From: Pseudomonas cremoricolorata
GTDB taxonomy: Bacteria; Pseudomonadota; Gammaproteobacteria; Pseudomonadales; Pseudomonadaceae
DNA: 64,000 nt
Direction of reading: 5' to 3'
NCBI RefSeq assembly: GCF_000759535.1
Contig: NZ_CP009455.1
Span: 3,224,001-3,288,000 of the forward strand
Made by a program: the position numbers and the translations under genes. Below, one piece after another: positions 16,686 to 24,689 of the stretch (position 1 is the first letter of the stretch; every line of letters begins with the position of its first letter). The notes under the pieces are model-generated. The model made no database searches. It was not told where the DNA came from and worked only from the letters and a program-made list of their open reading frames with translations.

Positions 16686-17020
16686 GGGTTGCTCCTGAAC
16701 GTTGGCCTGCAGCACGCCAAAGCCTGGAGTGGACGCGCCACCCCTGGTATCTGGCTCCAGCAGCGCTGCGTGGGGTGCGAGGTGGTCCTCACCTCTGGAA
16801 AACTCCGGCAAAATGATTACACATGGCCATCATTATTGACCAGCCATTCAATGTAACCACTCGTACTCGCTTGAGCGTCGCGTGATGACCGTACAGTTAC
16901 AGAAGTTCATGCCGCGACTGTGCTTGCCGGTGGCACACAGACTAGCCGGGCCACTAAGCCGTACCCAATGAACGATCCCTTAGGTACGATGAATCTTTAT
17001 TTTCGAATGTAGAGGGCACT
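16686..17020. other. 335-nt divergent intergenic region
   Basis: The region separates the divergent chemoreceptor and sohB genes. It holds the ribosome-binding site of the former near 16690 and AGAGGG before the GTG start of sohB. I see no RNA gene, repeat or convincing small ORF in it. Confidence 0.6.
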
Positions 17021-18040
17021 GTGGAGTTTCTTGCCGAGTACGCGAGCTTTCTCGCCAAAACCGCCACGCTGGTTATCGCCGTTCTGGTCGTGTTGTCGGC
17101 GTTCGCCGGTCTGCGCGGCAAAGGCCGACGCAAGGCAGGCGGGCAATTGCAGGTCACGCGCCTGAACGATTTCTATAAAGAGCTGCGCGAGCGGCTGGAT
17201 TCGGGCCTTCTGGAAAAGGCGCAGCTCAAGCTGCTGCGCAAGCAACAGGCCAAGGCCGACAAGAAGTCGAAGAAGGCCAAGCCTTCGGACAAGCGCCGGG
17301 TGTTCGTGCTGGACTTCGATGGCGATATCAAAGCCTCGGCCACCGACAACCTGCGTCATGAAATTACCGCACTGCTGACCCTTGCCACCCCTCAGGATGA
17401 AGTGGTGCTGCGTCTGGAAAGCGGCGGTGGGCTGGTGCACAGCTATGGCCTGGCCTCCTCGCAACTGGCGCGCATTCGCCAGGCCGGTATTCCACTGACG
17501 GTGTGCATCGACAAGGTCGCCGCCAGTGGCGGCTACATGATGGCCTGCATCGCCGAGAAGATCGTCAGCGCGCCTTTTGCGGTGATCGGTTCGATTGGCG
17601 TGGTGGCGCAATTGCCTAACGTCAACCGGCTGTTGAAGAAGCACGACATCGATGTCGAAGTGCTCACTGCCGGCGAATACAAGCGCACCCTCACCGTGTT
17701 CGGCGAGAACACCGAAAAGGGCCGCGAGAAGTTCCAGGAAGATCTCGACGTCACCCACCAGTTGTTCAAGGATTTCGTCGGCCGCTACCGCCCCCAGCTG
17801 CACATCGACGAAGTCGCCACCGGCGAAGTCTGGCTCGGCGTCGCAGCGCTGAACCGGCAGTTGGTCGACGAGCTGGGAACCAGCGACGAATACCTCAGCA
17901 CCTGCGCCCGCGAAGCCAACCTGTTCCACCTGCACTACGCCGAACACAAGAGCCTGCCCCAGCGCATCGGCATGAGCGCCAGCGGCGCAGTGGAGAGCGG
18001 CCTGGTATCGCTGTGGAGCAAACTTGGCAGGCTTCGCTAA
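17021..18040 (+). CDS. sohB: SohB-type inner-membrane serine protease (S49)
   Basis: A GTG start at 17021 gives 339 aa with one N-terminal membrane helix (about residues 10-30). A basic linker rich in Lys (QAKADKKSKKAKPSDKRR) follows. The S49/SppA-like domain has the nucleophile in DKVAASGGYMMACIAEKI and the general-base Lys in TAGEYKRTLTVFGENTEKG. SohB degrades membrane-associated peptides and is a multicopy suppressor of htrA mutants in E. coli. It is a single-gene unit upstream of tRNA-Cys. Confidence 0.9.
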   Translation: MEFLAEYASFLAKTATLVIAVLVVLSAFAGLRGKGRRKAGGQLQVTRLNDFYKELRERLDSGLLEKAQLKLLRKQQAKADKKSKKAKPSDKRRVFVLDFDGDIKASATDNLRHEITALLTLATPQDEVVLRLESGGGLVHSYGLASSQLARIRQAGIPLTVCIDKVAASGGYMMACIAEKIVSAPFAVIGSIGVVAQLPNVNRLLKKHDIDVEVLTAGEYKRTLTVFGENTEKGREKFQEDLDVTHQLFKDFVGRYRPQLHIDEVATGEVWLGVAALNRQLVDELGTSDEYLSTCAREANLFHLHYAEHKSLPQRIGMSASGAVESGLVSLWSKLGRLR

Positions 18041-18041
18041 C

Positions 18042-18086
18042 ACCTTGAGTGCCATGGAAATTTTTTCAACCATGGGCTTGCAAGGT
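18042..18086 (+). terminator. stem-loop downstream of sohB
   Basis: ACCTTG...CAAGGT and inner GCCATGG...CCATGGGC form an imperfect stem around a loop containing TTTTTT. It starts 2 nt after the sohB stop and overlaps the -35 of the tRNA-Cys promoter. Confidence 0.45.
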
Positions 18087-18106
18087 GATTTGAATGCAGA
18101 CATAAT
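18078..18106 (+). promoter_or_regulatory. promoter of tRNA-Cys
   Basis: TTGCAA (18078-18083), 17 nt and CATAAT (18101-18106), about 87 nt upstream of the tRNA. Confidence 0.6.
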
Positions 18107-18192
18107 GGCGACCATTGAAACGCAGGCAGCTTTAAAAAGTCGTTTGCTTTCAAGGAGATAGCCAAGCAGTTATGGCTTGATCCAAACTTTGA

Positions 18193-18266
18193 GGCCGAGT
18201 AGCAAAGTGGTTATGCTCCGGATTGCAAATCCGTCTACGCCGGTTCGATTCCGACCTCGGCCTCCA
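18193..18266 (+). tRNA. tRNA-Cys (GCA), prophage integration target
   Basis: The 74-nt cloverleaf has acceptor GGCCGAG/CTCGGCC, anticodon loop ATTGCAAAT and T-loop GGTTCGATTCC, with encoded CCA. The prophage integrase gene starts 138 nt downstream, the classic arrangement when a phage has integrated into the tRNA 3' end. The attL core should lie in the 3' half of this gene; the matching attR is outside the window. Confidence 0.95.
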
Positions 18267-18276
18267 TATTCGAAAG

Positions 18277-18307
18277 CCCCGCAGCCATTGAGGTTGCGGG
18301 GTTTTTT
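18277..18307 (+). terminator. terminator after tRNA-Cys
   Basis: CCCCGCA and TGCGGGG form a 7-bp stem with an 11-nt loop, followed by six T residues. Confidence 0.85.
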
Positions 18308-18322
18308 AATGCCTGCGGATTT

Positions 18323-18387
18323 TGTCCCCCCGCTTGGTTAGGGACAAATCTGGGACACCGATGGAAATTGCGTGTCCCCAATGTCCC
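18323..18387. promoter_or_regulatory. cluster of GGGACA/TGTCCC hexamers, candidate integrase arm sites
   Basis: Five copies of one hexamer occur in 65 bp between tRNA-Cys and int: TGTCCC at 18323, GGGACA at 18341 and 18352, TGTCCC at 18373 and 18382. The three leftmost are followed by two in the opposite order. Such clustered short repeats next to attL are usual for arm-type sites bound by tyrosine recombinases or excisionase. Confidence 0.4.
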
Positions 18388-18403
18388 CGGCAAAATCCGG
18401 TGC

Positions 18404-19381
18404 ATGGCTACTTACGAACAGCGCCCAGGCGGCGCATGGCGGGCAAAGATCCGCCGCAAAGGATACCCGTCGCTGTCGGCGACCTTCGACACCAAGGCAG
18501 AGGCCCAACGCTGGGCAGCCGAGATCGAGGGCGACATGTCGCGCGCGCGGTTCGTGGACATGCGCGAAGCTGAACGCACGACGCTGGCCGAAGCGCTCGA
18601 CCGGTACGTGCGCGAGATCAGCGCGTCGAAGAAGGGCGCCAAGCAGGAGAACACCCGGGCGAACAAGTGGAAGATGCACGCGCTGGCCGGAAAAGGGCTG
18701 GCGGCGCTGCGGTCAAGCGACTTTGCTGCGTACAGGGACGAAGAGCTCAAGGCGGGAAAGTCCACGGCCACAGTCAGGCTCGACCTGGCGCTGATCAGCC
18801 ACCTGTTCACGGTGGCAATCAAGGACTGGGGTATTGAGGGGCTGAGCAACCCGGTGATGAAGCTGCGGATGCCGAAGGGGGCAAAGGAGAGGGATCGCCG
18901 GCCCAAGGCGTTCGAGCTGGCCGGTGTGATCGAGAAGGCGGGAGAAATTCACGCAGAGATGCCGGCGATCATCCAGCTGGCGGTCGAGACTGCGATGCGC
19001 CGCAGCGAACTCATCGGCCTGCGCCGGGAGAACGTGAAGGCGAAGCATGCGCTGCTTGAGGACACCAAGAACGGCACGCGCCGGCTGGTTCCGCTTTCTT
19101 CGAAGGCCAGGGCGCTGCTGGACGGGCTGCCCGCGCGCCTGGACGGCCGCGTCTTCTCGCTGGCTCCGCACTCGGTCAGCCAGTATTTCCATCGAGCCTG
19201 TAAAGCCGCCGGAGTCACTGACCTGCATTTCCACGACCTGCGCCATGAGGGCACGTCGAGGCTGTTCGAGAAAGGGCTGTCGATGATGGAGGTGAGTGCA
19301 ATCACGGGGCACAAGACGATGAGCATGCTAAAGCGCTACACCCATCTGTGCCCCGATACCTTGGCCGACAAGCTGGGCTAG
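18404..19381 (+). CDS. int: phage tyrosine-recombinase integrase
   Basis: The 325-aa product starts MATYEQRPGGAWRAKIRRKG; an in-frame TTG at 18368 is less likely. An N-terminal arm-binding domain and a SAM-like core-binding domain (about residues 58-150) precede the catalytic domain. The latter has Arg200 (AMRRSELIGL), His277 and Arg280 (HFHDLRHEG), His303 (GHKTMSM) and the nucleophile Tyr312 (KRYTHL). It catalyses integration at and excision from tRNA-Cys. The gene ends in a 4-nt overlap with the convergent small HTH gene. Confidence 0.93.
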   Translation: MATYEQRPGGAWRAKIRRKGYPSLSATFDTKAEAQRWAAEIEGDMSRARFVDMREAERTTLAEALDRYVREISASKKGAKQENTRANKWKMHALAGKGLAALRSSDFAAYRDEELKAGKSTATVRLDLALISHLFTVAIKDWGIEGLSNPVMKLRMPKGAKERDRRPKAFELAGVIEKAGEIHAEMPAIIQLAVETAMRRSELIGLRRENVKAKHALLEDTKNGTRRLVPLSSKARALLDGLPARLDGRVFSLAPHSVSQYFHRACKAAGVTDLHFHDLRHEGTSRLFEKGLSMMEVSAITGHKTMSMLKRYTHLCPDTLADKLG

Positions 19382-19623
19382 CGGATGCTGGCGAGCGTCG
19401 GCGGGGCCTGGCGCTTTCGCCCCGGCTTGGCCGGTGCGTGCATGCCCTGCTCGAACTCCTGCAGGAACTTGCGCACGGTGCTGACGCGCCAGCACACCCG
19501 CGTACCCTGCTTGAAGAACGGCGGCAGCCAGGATGCCCCAGCCTGCCGCGCACTGCGAATTGCCGATTCCGAACGGCCAAGCATCTTGGCCAGCTCAGGA
19601 ATGTGGATGATTTCTTGTTCCAT
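19378..19623 (-). CDS. small HTH DNA-binding protein, excisionase/AlpA-like
   Basis: The 81-aa product has a MerR/AlpA-type helix-turn-helix (IPELAKMLGRSESAIRSARQ) and a basic tail (PAKPGRKRQAPP). Small proteins of this kind next to an integrase usually act as recombination directionality factors. It converges on int with a 4-nt overlap and is the last gene of the leftward early operon, so it would be made on induction. The role is inferred from position and motif. Confidence 0.65.
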   Translation of the reverse strand: MEQEIIHIPELAKMLGRSESAIRSARQAGASWLPPFFKQGTRVCWRVSTVRKFLQEFEQGMHAPAKPGRKRQAPPTLASIR

Positions 19624-19662
19624 GAGGTGGTCTCCGCGCCGCCGGCGGCGGCAGGTTGGTGG

Positions 19663-19890
19663 TCAGTCGTTGCCTTCCGTGATCCGATGCTCAACGCCCA
19701 TCGAGCGCACTTCTGCTGCACCCATGAAAACCAGGTCGAGCGCAGCGCCTTGCAGGCTGCCGACGGCGTCGGTGCCTTCGTCGTCTTCTGACAGAACTGG
19801 AAGGGCCAGATGGCGAATCTGGTCGATGCCAACGCCTTCTGGGATGTCGTACCGCGTTGTGACAGTGGTGGTGACGGTAATTACGGGCAT
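19663..19890 (-). CDS. phage protein of unknown function, 75 aa
   Basis: The product starts MPVITVTTTVTTRYDIPEGV and ends MGVEHRITEGND. It is acidic, probably soluble, with no motif I recognise. It is one of the closely spaced leftward early genes. Confidence 0.55.
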   Translation of the reverse strand: MPVITVTTTVTTRYDIPEGVGIDQIRHLALPVLSEDDEGTDAVGSLQGAALDLVFMGAAEVRSMGVEHRITEGND

Positions 19891-19941
19891 GCGAGCTCCA
19901 CGCCCGCGCGCATCGGCGGGCTTGAGTAGTAGGGGAAGGGG

Positions 19942-20142
19942 TTAGGCGAGTTCGGCGGCGGATGCTTCGACTAAGGCCTGACTGGTGAAATTGACCGGGA
20001 GTGCGTCGGTGCTCTTGCCATCGCTTATCACCACCCAACCGTTGCGGTAGAGGGTGCAGGTGTTTCGGCCATGCTGAACCCGAGCTATCGGCAGGCCGCC
20101 GAAGGGAAGCCAGCGATTGATCCGATAGATTATCTTTCTCAC
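19942..20142 (-). CDS. phage protein of unknown function, 66 aa
   Basis: MRKIIYRINRWLPFGGLPIA begins a small basic-N-terminal protein whose start overlaps the stop of the NinX gene by 4 nt (ATGA). The overlap shows it belongs to the same operon. No family recognised. Confidence 0.55.
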   Translation of the reverse strand: MRKIIYRINRWLPFGGLPIARVQHGRNTCTLYRNGWVVISDGKSTDALPVNFTSQALVEASAAELA

Positions 20143-20531
20143 GGCATCAGCTCCTTCGGCACCTGCACATGGCTTCCCAGCTTGCTCTCCACCAGCGAAC
20201 GGCAGAACGCGACCAGCGCCGTCGGCCCGTAGTGCCAGCGCGTCGTGTTACCAGGGCCAGCCCAGTAGCAGGTGTCGCTGCCGCCCATGTTGGCGTTCCA
20301 CTGGAAGCCGCCGCGGTGCTTGTCGATCAGCGGGCCTCCTTGGGCCCAGTTCGTGGACGGCGCGTAGACGGAGCGGATGCTTTCGATCAGCTCGATCCCG
20401 TGACGATCGTGAACTTTCACCAGCTCGCGACCGTATCGCCAGCTTGTTTCCACGTTTTCCGCTTGGGCCACCGCCCAGTCCAGCGCGGCGCCGGTGAGGT
20501 TGGATGCCCTGACGCTGATTGTGTCGGTCAT
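20139..20531 (-). CDS. DUF2591 / NinX-family phage protein
   Basis: The 130-aa product has the family opening SVRASNLTGAALDWAVAQAE and the closing RWHYGPTALVAFCRSLVESK typical of P22 NinX-like proteins. Function unknown; common in early regions of lambdoid phages. It overlaps both neighbours by 4 nt. Confidence 0.75.
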   Translation of the reverse strand: MTDTISVRASNLTGAALDWAVAQAENVETSWRYGRELVKVHDRHGIELIESIRSVYAPSTNWAQGGPLIDKHRGGFQWNANMGGSDTCYWAGPGNTTRWHYGPTALVAFCRSLVESKLGSHVQVPKELMP

Positions 20532-20767
20532 GGCTGCGCCGCCTTGGGCTCCAACCGTGCCAGCCGATCGCGCAGCGAGTTGATTTCGTCCTGATATTCA
20601 TCGGCCAGCTTGGCCAGGTCATCGAAGTTGACCCAGTTGCCATGCTCCGTCGGCACGCGGATCACACTGCCTTTCTCATCTTCCCCGCCCCGCCAGAAAT
20701 TGAACCTGGGCAGCTGGTGCGCTTTGTCCCAGAGGTCATATCCCTCTCGAGTTTTTATATTCCTCAC
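20528..20767 (-). CDS. phage protein of unknown function, 79 aa
   Basis: MRNIKTREGYDLWDKAHQLP is followed by a C-terminal helix that looks like a short coiled coil (LADEYQDEINSLRDRLARLE). Overlaps at both ends (ATGA) place it firmly in the leftward operon. Confidence 0.55.
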   Translation of the reverse strand: MRNIKTREGYDLWDKAHQLPRFNFWRGGEDEKGSVIRVPTEHGNWVNFDDLAKLADEYQDEINSLRDRLARLEPKAAQP

Positions 20768-21024
20768 AGGTCATACCCCCGATGAAGTTTCTGTTGCTGC
20801 GTGTACTCGTCAGCACTGGCCCCGCAGGCAGTACCCTGGCAGCCGTGCTCGTGGCAGGTCGTCAGGTTGCAAGCCTTGCGAAACCCGCTGCCGCCGCACA
20901 TTCCGCAGTCACCTTGGCGGTGATCAGGGCAGGGATATACCTCCCATGCCCTGCGCCATTTTTCATGCGGCCCCAGCATTCCGGCGCCGGTGTCTGGCAC
21001 CAATGCAGTCGATGTTCGACTCAC
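20764..21024 (-). CDS. phage protein with DnaJ-like zinc-binding cysteines, 86 aa
   Basis: The sequence CPDHRQGDCGMCGGSGFRK contains a CxxCxGxGxx-type half-site, followed by ACNLTTCHEHGCQGTACG. Together these could bind one or two zinc ions. Function unknown. Start and stop overlap neighbours by 4 nt. Confidence 0.55.
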   Translation of the reverse strand: MSRTSTALVPDTGAGMLGPHEKWRRAWEVYPCPDHRQGDCGMCGGSGFRKACNLTTCHEHGCQGTACGASADEYTQQQKLHRGYDL

Positions 21025-21248
21025 AGCTCATACCTCTCATCAATCCAGCGCCCAGGCGCCAGTGCGGGTGTAGGTTCGGGTTGTTGTTCGTGCGGGGAGG
21101 GTGGCCAGGCTGCGTCGGTGCGGGCCTGCCACTCGCAGGTGCTGGCGCGGGCCTGGGCGCAGTTCTTGCCGGATGCGTCGAAGCACAGCTCGCCATTGCA
21201 GCCGGCCAGGGTGGCCAGCAGCAGGAGGCAGAGGGCGAGGCGGGTCAT
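21021..21248 (-). CDS. small phage lipoprotein, 75 aa
   Basis: A type-II signal peptide MTRLALCLLLLATLAGC with the lipobox Cys at residue 17 is followed by a short Cys- and Pro-containing tail. Lipoproteins in early phage operons are sometimes involved in exclusion of other phages, but nothing here proves this. It overlaps the next gene by 4 nt. Confidence 0.55.
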   Translation of the reverse strand: MTRLALCLLLLATLAGCNGELCFDASGKNCAQARASTCEWQARTDAAWPPSPHEQQPEPTPALAPGRWIDERYEL

Positions 21249-22051
21249 GCGGTGAGCTCCAGTTGAGTGCCGTCCTTTGGCGCTAGGCTGGCTACTGCTA
21301 CTGCTACGGCGTAGGCTTCGGGGTGCTGTTTGTCGAATGCCGGGGTGCGCACTGTTTCAACCCACTGACCAGCCGCCGGCCCTTTATCCAGCCATGCTTG
21401 GGTGCTGGTGTGCTGGGTCCAGGTGGTGGGGCTCATACCGAGTTCTTTGAGCTGCCGGCTTGTGATAAAGCCTTGGCTTCGCATCAGGGCCAGGGCGCGC
21501 AGCGCCTTTTCCTTCCACGGTGTGAGGCGTGTAGGTGATGGAACGCCGGCTGCCACCTGCGGCACCACCATAGGCACTTGGCAGCGCTCCTCTGGGTTCC
21601 AGTCGAACAGGTCGTGGTCGTTGAAATAGCCGGTTCCGGCCAGAAGCTCGCGCAGCTTGTAGTCTTCAAAGTGCACTCGCTCGATGAGGCCGGCCGGAAT
21701 TCTCACGGTTCCGTGTCGAGGAATCAGGACTGGAACGCCCATGAAGCCGAGCAGCTTGGCAATGCCCGCGCTCGCATCACTGATTTTGCTGACGATCACC
21801 AAGCGGTGGTCGGGGCCTTTAAGTCCGTACCGGTACTGCCAGGGGTTCGGCATGATCTGGTCAGCAACCTTGGCGTTCAGGGCCAGTTTCGCCTCGACGC
21901 CGATCTGACGGCCTTCTTCATGGACTACGAGGATGTCGAAGCCGCCGGTTTCGGGATAGCAGGTCCAGCCAGGCTGAGCATTCATGTCGCGGATGAAAAT
22001 CTCGCACAACTCGGCCTCCGTCTTGATCGGTGTCTTTTCGGTCATGGGCAT
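21245..22051 (-). CDS. phage protein with PD-(D/E)XK nuclease-like core
   Basis: Residues about 35-60 read PETGGFDILVVHEEGRQIGV then EAKLALN. The Asp in FDILV and the Glu-x-Lys in VEAKL have the spacing of PD-(D/E)XK nucleases. Residues 175-265 look like a DNA-binding helical domain (ALMRSQGFITSRQLKELGMS). At 268 aa it is one of the longest leftward genes. A role in DNA processing or in cleaving competing DNA is possible; the assignment rests on a short motif. Confidence 0.45.
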   Translation of the reverse strand: MPMTEKTPIKTEAELCEIFIRDMNAQPGWTCYPETGGFDILVVHEEGRQIGVEAKLALNAKVADQIMPNPWQYRYGLKGPDHRLVIVSKISDASAGIAKLLGFMGVPVLIPRHGTVRIPAGLIERVHFEDYKLRELLAGTGYFNDHDLFDWNPEERCQVPMVVPQVAAGVPSPTRLTPWKEKALRALALMRSQGFITSRQLKELGMSPTTWTQHTSTQAWLDKGPAAGQWVETVRTPAFDKQHPEAYAVAVAVASLAPKDGTQLELTA

Positions 22052-22093
22052 GCCTCGCCGCCATATCGCGGCAGTGAATAGAGGGGAGAGGGG

Positions 22094-22879
22094 TTACAGC
22101 TTTGGTGAAAGCGCGGAGTCGCACAGCTGGTCAATGCGCAAGCTTTCACTTTCCGAGGGCGTTGAGCAATCGGGATGCTCAGCCGGGAAGTCTTCGACCG
22201 TCATGCGATCGCGCAAAAGGCGGTAGCGCTCTGCATCTTTAAGGACGCTCTTGTAGATGTCGGATACTTCTTCCGGCTCAACGCCAAGATCGGCCAGCAG
22301 CGCATGCGCCTCGGCCAGCTGGGCCAGCAATGCAATCTCCAGCTTCGACCACTGCTCTTGGCGCCCACGGAGGGCGGTACGCAGTTGACCGATCTTGGCG
22401 CGCAGCCGCTCAACCTCGGCAGGGTCGGCGTGGGTGTAGGCCCGCTCGATCCTGGCAAAGCTGGCCGGGTTTCCACACAGGTCCGTCATGCTTGAGGGTG
22501 GCACGCCGTCAATCCATTCAGTGACGACTTCTCCCAATTCGTTGATGCCACGCCACGCCACCGGATCGCCCTGAACTGCTGGCGCAGGGTGGTTGTAGAG
22601 CTTGTCGCCCCGCCGCAGTGGATTGCCGTCATCGCCATAGATCAGCTCGACAAACAAGCCGTCATCGCCCTCGTCTACGACCGCTATCGGCTGAACCTGG
22701 TGCTGCTTGGCCGACTGCGCGGCGTTCCAAAGCGCCAGACTCGGCGCTGTTGCGCCGCAACCTTCGCACTCTGGCCCGCGCTGGCCTGCGCCATTCAGCC
22801 ATCCCTCTGGATCGACTTTGCCGCCGCAGAATGGGCAGCGTACGTTCTCTGTATTGCTGGATCGGTTCTCTGTGGCCAT
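22094..22879 (-). CDS. phage protein with Lar-like zinc ribbon and coiled coil
   Basis: The start at 22879 (MATENRSSNTENVRCPFCGG) gives 261 aa. The N-terminal ribbon VRCPFCGGKVDPEG...ECEGCGATAPS resembles Lar restriction-alleviation proteins. The middle has a WIDGVPPSSM segment, and a helical region follows (EVERLRAKIGQLRTALRGRQ). It is probably a fusion of a Lar-type ribbon to an Ea22-like early region. Anti-restriction function is possible but unproven. Confidence 0.5.
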   Translation of the reverse strand: MATENRSSNTENVRCPFCGGKVDPEGWLNGAGQRGPECEGCGATAPSLALWNAAQSAKQHQVQPIAVVDEGDDGLFVELIYGDDGNPLRRGDKLYNHPAPAVQGDPVAWRGINELGEVVTEWIDGVPPSSMTDLCGNPASFARIERAYTHADPAEVERLRAKIGQLRTALRGRQEQWSKLEIALLAQLAEAHALLADLGVEPEEVSDIYKSVLKDAERYRLLRDRMTVEDFPAEHPDCSTPSESESLRIDQLCDSALSPKL

Positions 22880-22887
22880 GGGATACC

Positions 22888-23433
22888 TCAAGCTGAGCGT
22901 TCGAGTTGTTGTTGGAGGCGTTGGCCGATCCAGCGGACGACGGGTACGGCCTTGCTGTTACCGATTGCCTTGTAGCGGGGGCCGTCAGGGCACAAGCCTG
23001 CGACTCGACCGCGATAGGGGATCAGCGTGTAGTCGTCAGGGAAGCCCTGAAGTCGTTCGCACTCGCGCGGGGTCAGCCTACGAACGGCTGAACCTGCAAG
23101 CACGTTGCGCTCTTGAGAGCGACCTCCGTCGCCAGGTGCGGTCAGCGCGTAGGCGATGTCTCCTCCGACCTCCAAAGACCTACCGCCTTCTCGGCCTCGC
23201 TCCTGGAAAGCAATGCAGGGGAGGCCCTGGCCAGGCTTGCCGCCACCAGTTGATAATGTGCCCGCCACTTGCCCGTCACCGCCCTCCAAGCGGACCTCGC
23301 TACGGCTGTTCTCGGCGAATGCGAGAACTGCATTCTCCTGGCCGCTGTTTCTCCCGAGTGCGAATGCTTGGTCGTATCTACGATCAGCAGAAATGGATGC
23401 TGACGGGCATTGGAACTGCATTGCTTGCTGCAC
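22888..23433 (-). pseudogene. truncated C5-cytosine DNA methyltransferase (C-terminal part only)
   Basis: The 181-aa reading frame has only the end of a Dcm-type enzyme: part of the target-recognition region (RSEVRLEGGDGQVAGTLSTG), then motif IX/X, RRLTPRECERLQGFPDDYTL and RYKAIGNSKAVPVVRWIGQR. The SAM-binding motif I, the Pro-Cys catalytic loop and the ENV motif are missing. A stop (TAA) precedes the first GTG at 23433, and the next 120 nt hold no methyltransferase sequence. An internal deletion has therefore removed roughly the first two thirds. Confidence 0.75.
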
Positions 23434-23554
23434 TTACCGCATTGGCCGGAGCGCTGTATAAGACGGTAAATCGAGTGCCCGACTGAAACCGCGCCGCCCT
23501 CGCCGGGCAGGCGTTATCGTTAAATTCCGGAAGGCGCTGGAGGGCAGCGCGGGG

Positions 23555-24268
23555 TCAGGCGGCAGCGGCCCGCTCTTTGATCGCCATGATGGCGTTGGCA
23601 GCGTGGCGCGCGTAGAACAGGCGGGCCATCAGGTTCGGGCATGGCTTACTGATCTTCGTCTCCCATAGGTCGCTGCCGCCGAGCAACGACTCGTTGTTCA
23701 TTAAGAAGTCGTAGGCAAGGACCAATTCGGTATCGCGGCCCTCTGCGAAGGTTTCGACCTCTTCAACGACATCAGCTAGGTCGCTGAATGGCAGGCGCTC
23801 ATCGTCTTCAGCAGCGCGCTCGCGCAACCACTCGACCAGTTCCTCAGCCTGTTCCAGCGTGGCTCCTTGATCGGGAATTCCAGCTATCAATGCCGGTATC
23901 TGATCGGCATCGAACTCCTCATCAATGCGGCCAACGATGCAACTGCAAACCGTATCGCGAATGCTGTCGAAGTCGATGACCTCGCGCTTGCAGGTACTCT
24001 CCAGCTTTTCGTGCAGATACCCGTCGCTTTGGTGGCGCAGGAAGTTGATTCCGTAGTCGGCACCGACATGCCACAGCAGTCCGTCGATATCGCCGAACAT
24101 CGACATACCGTAGGCGGTGACGCAGATATCAAAGTGGTAGACCCGTGTGCCGGGTTGCTGGCAGCGCCAAACCTCGACGCCGTTCTCATTCACCAGCTGG
24201 GTGTATTGGTGCTGGGCCAGGTCTTCAGCGACGCGGGCGGCGAGTTCTGATCGCTCTTGCTCTTTCAT
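23555..24268 (-). CDS. phage protein of unknown function, 237 aa
   Basis: GGAGA lies 6 nt before ATG 24268 (MKEQERSELAARVAEDLAQH), preferred over the ATG four codons upstream. The product is acidic with HFDICVTAYGMSMFGDIDGL, which resembles a conserved segment of phage proteins that sense or handle substrates, and RLFYARHAANAIMAIKERAA at the end. I do not recognise a function. It is in the leftward operon upstream of the methyltransferase remnant. Confidence 0.55.
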   Translation of the reverse strand: MKEQERSELAARVAEDLAQHQYTQLVNENGVEVWRCQQPGTRVYHFDICVTAYGMSMFGDIDGLLWHVGADYGINFLRHQSDGYLHEKLESTCKREVIDFDSIRDTVCSCIVGRIDEEFDADQIPALIAGIPDQGATLEQAEELVEWLRERAAEDDERLPFSDLADVVEEVETFAEGRDTELVLAYDFLMNNESLLGGSDLWETKISKPCPNLMARLFYARHAANAIMAIKERAAAA

Positions 24269-24326
24269 GGCTTTCTCCATGCATGCGCCGCCCTCCGTGG
24301 CCGGATGCGGCTTGATTTGGTGAGAT

Positions 24327-24689
24327 TCAGCCGTTGCCGAGCAGCAAAAGGCCGGTGTCGTCGGGGTCGTCGCCCAGCATCAGGTCGGGCGCTCGCAGCT
24401 CGCGCCCGATGCGGAACTGGTCGAGCCGGCGCGCCACAAAATCCGACACCACGATTTCGTGGCGCGGCGCGCTGAGGAAATGCCGGGCCGCTTCAGGCCC
24501 TAATTCATGGATGCGGTGGATCAGCAGGGTCATAGCCTCTCCGTTTTCCTCGACGCTGGCCCAGGCTTTGATCTCATCAAGAGCCTGGCGGGTGCCGGGG
24601 CGCACCTTCAATCGCAGGTCTTCTTCCTGCAAGCGCTCGGCCTTGGCTCTGCGCTTCTCGTCACGCTGCTGCTGCGTCAGAGCCATCAT
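24327..24689 (-). CDS. phage protein of unknown function, 120 aa, carrying an internal palindrome
   Basis: GGAGG precedes the tandem ATGs at 24689/24686 (MMALTQQQRDEKRRAKAERL). The N-terminal third is a highly charged helix. The C-terminal half contains RHEIVVSDFVARRLDQF, whose coding DNA (24429-24464) is a near-copy of a palindrome also found at 33366 and 39992. The gene overlaps the end of the upstream gene by 29 nt. Confidence 0.5.
   Translation of the reverse strand: MMALTQQQRDEKRRAKAERLQEEDLRLKVRPGTRQALDEIKAWASVEENGEAMTLLIHRIHELGPEAARHFLSAPRHEIVVSDFVARRLDQFRIGRELRAPDLMLGDDPDDTGLLLLGNG
24429..24464. repeat. palindromic element, copy 1
   Basis: GCGCCACAAAATC and GATTTCGTGGCGC are complementary arms with one mismatch, separated by 10 nt. 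The copy at 33366 has nearly the same sequence (one substitution and one indel in the loop), and the one at 39992 has the same arms with a different loop. Here it is inside a coding region. Confidence 0.6.

Noticed and set aside
23396..23486. Hydrophobic plus-strand peptide near the methyltransferase remnant that looked like a holin end
   Set aside because: No start with a ribosome-binding site, and the strand opposes the operon.
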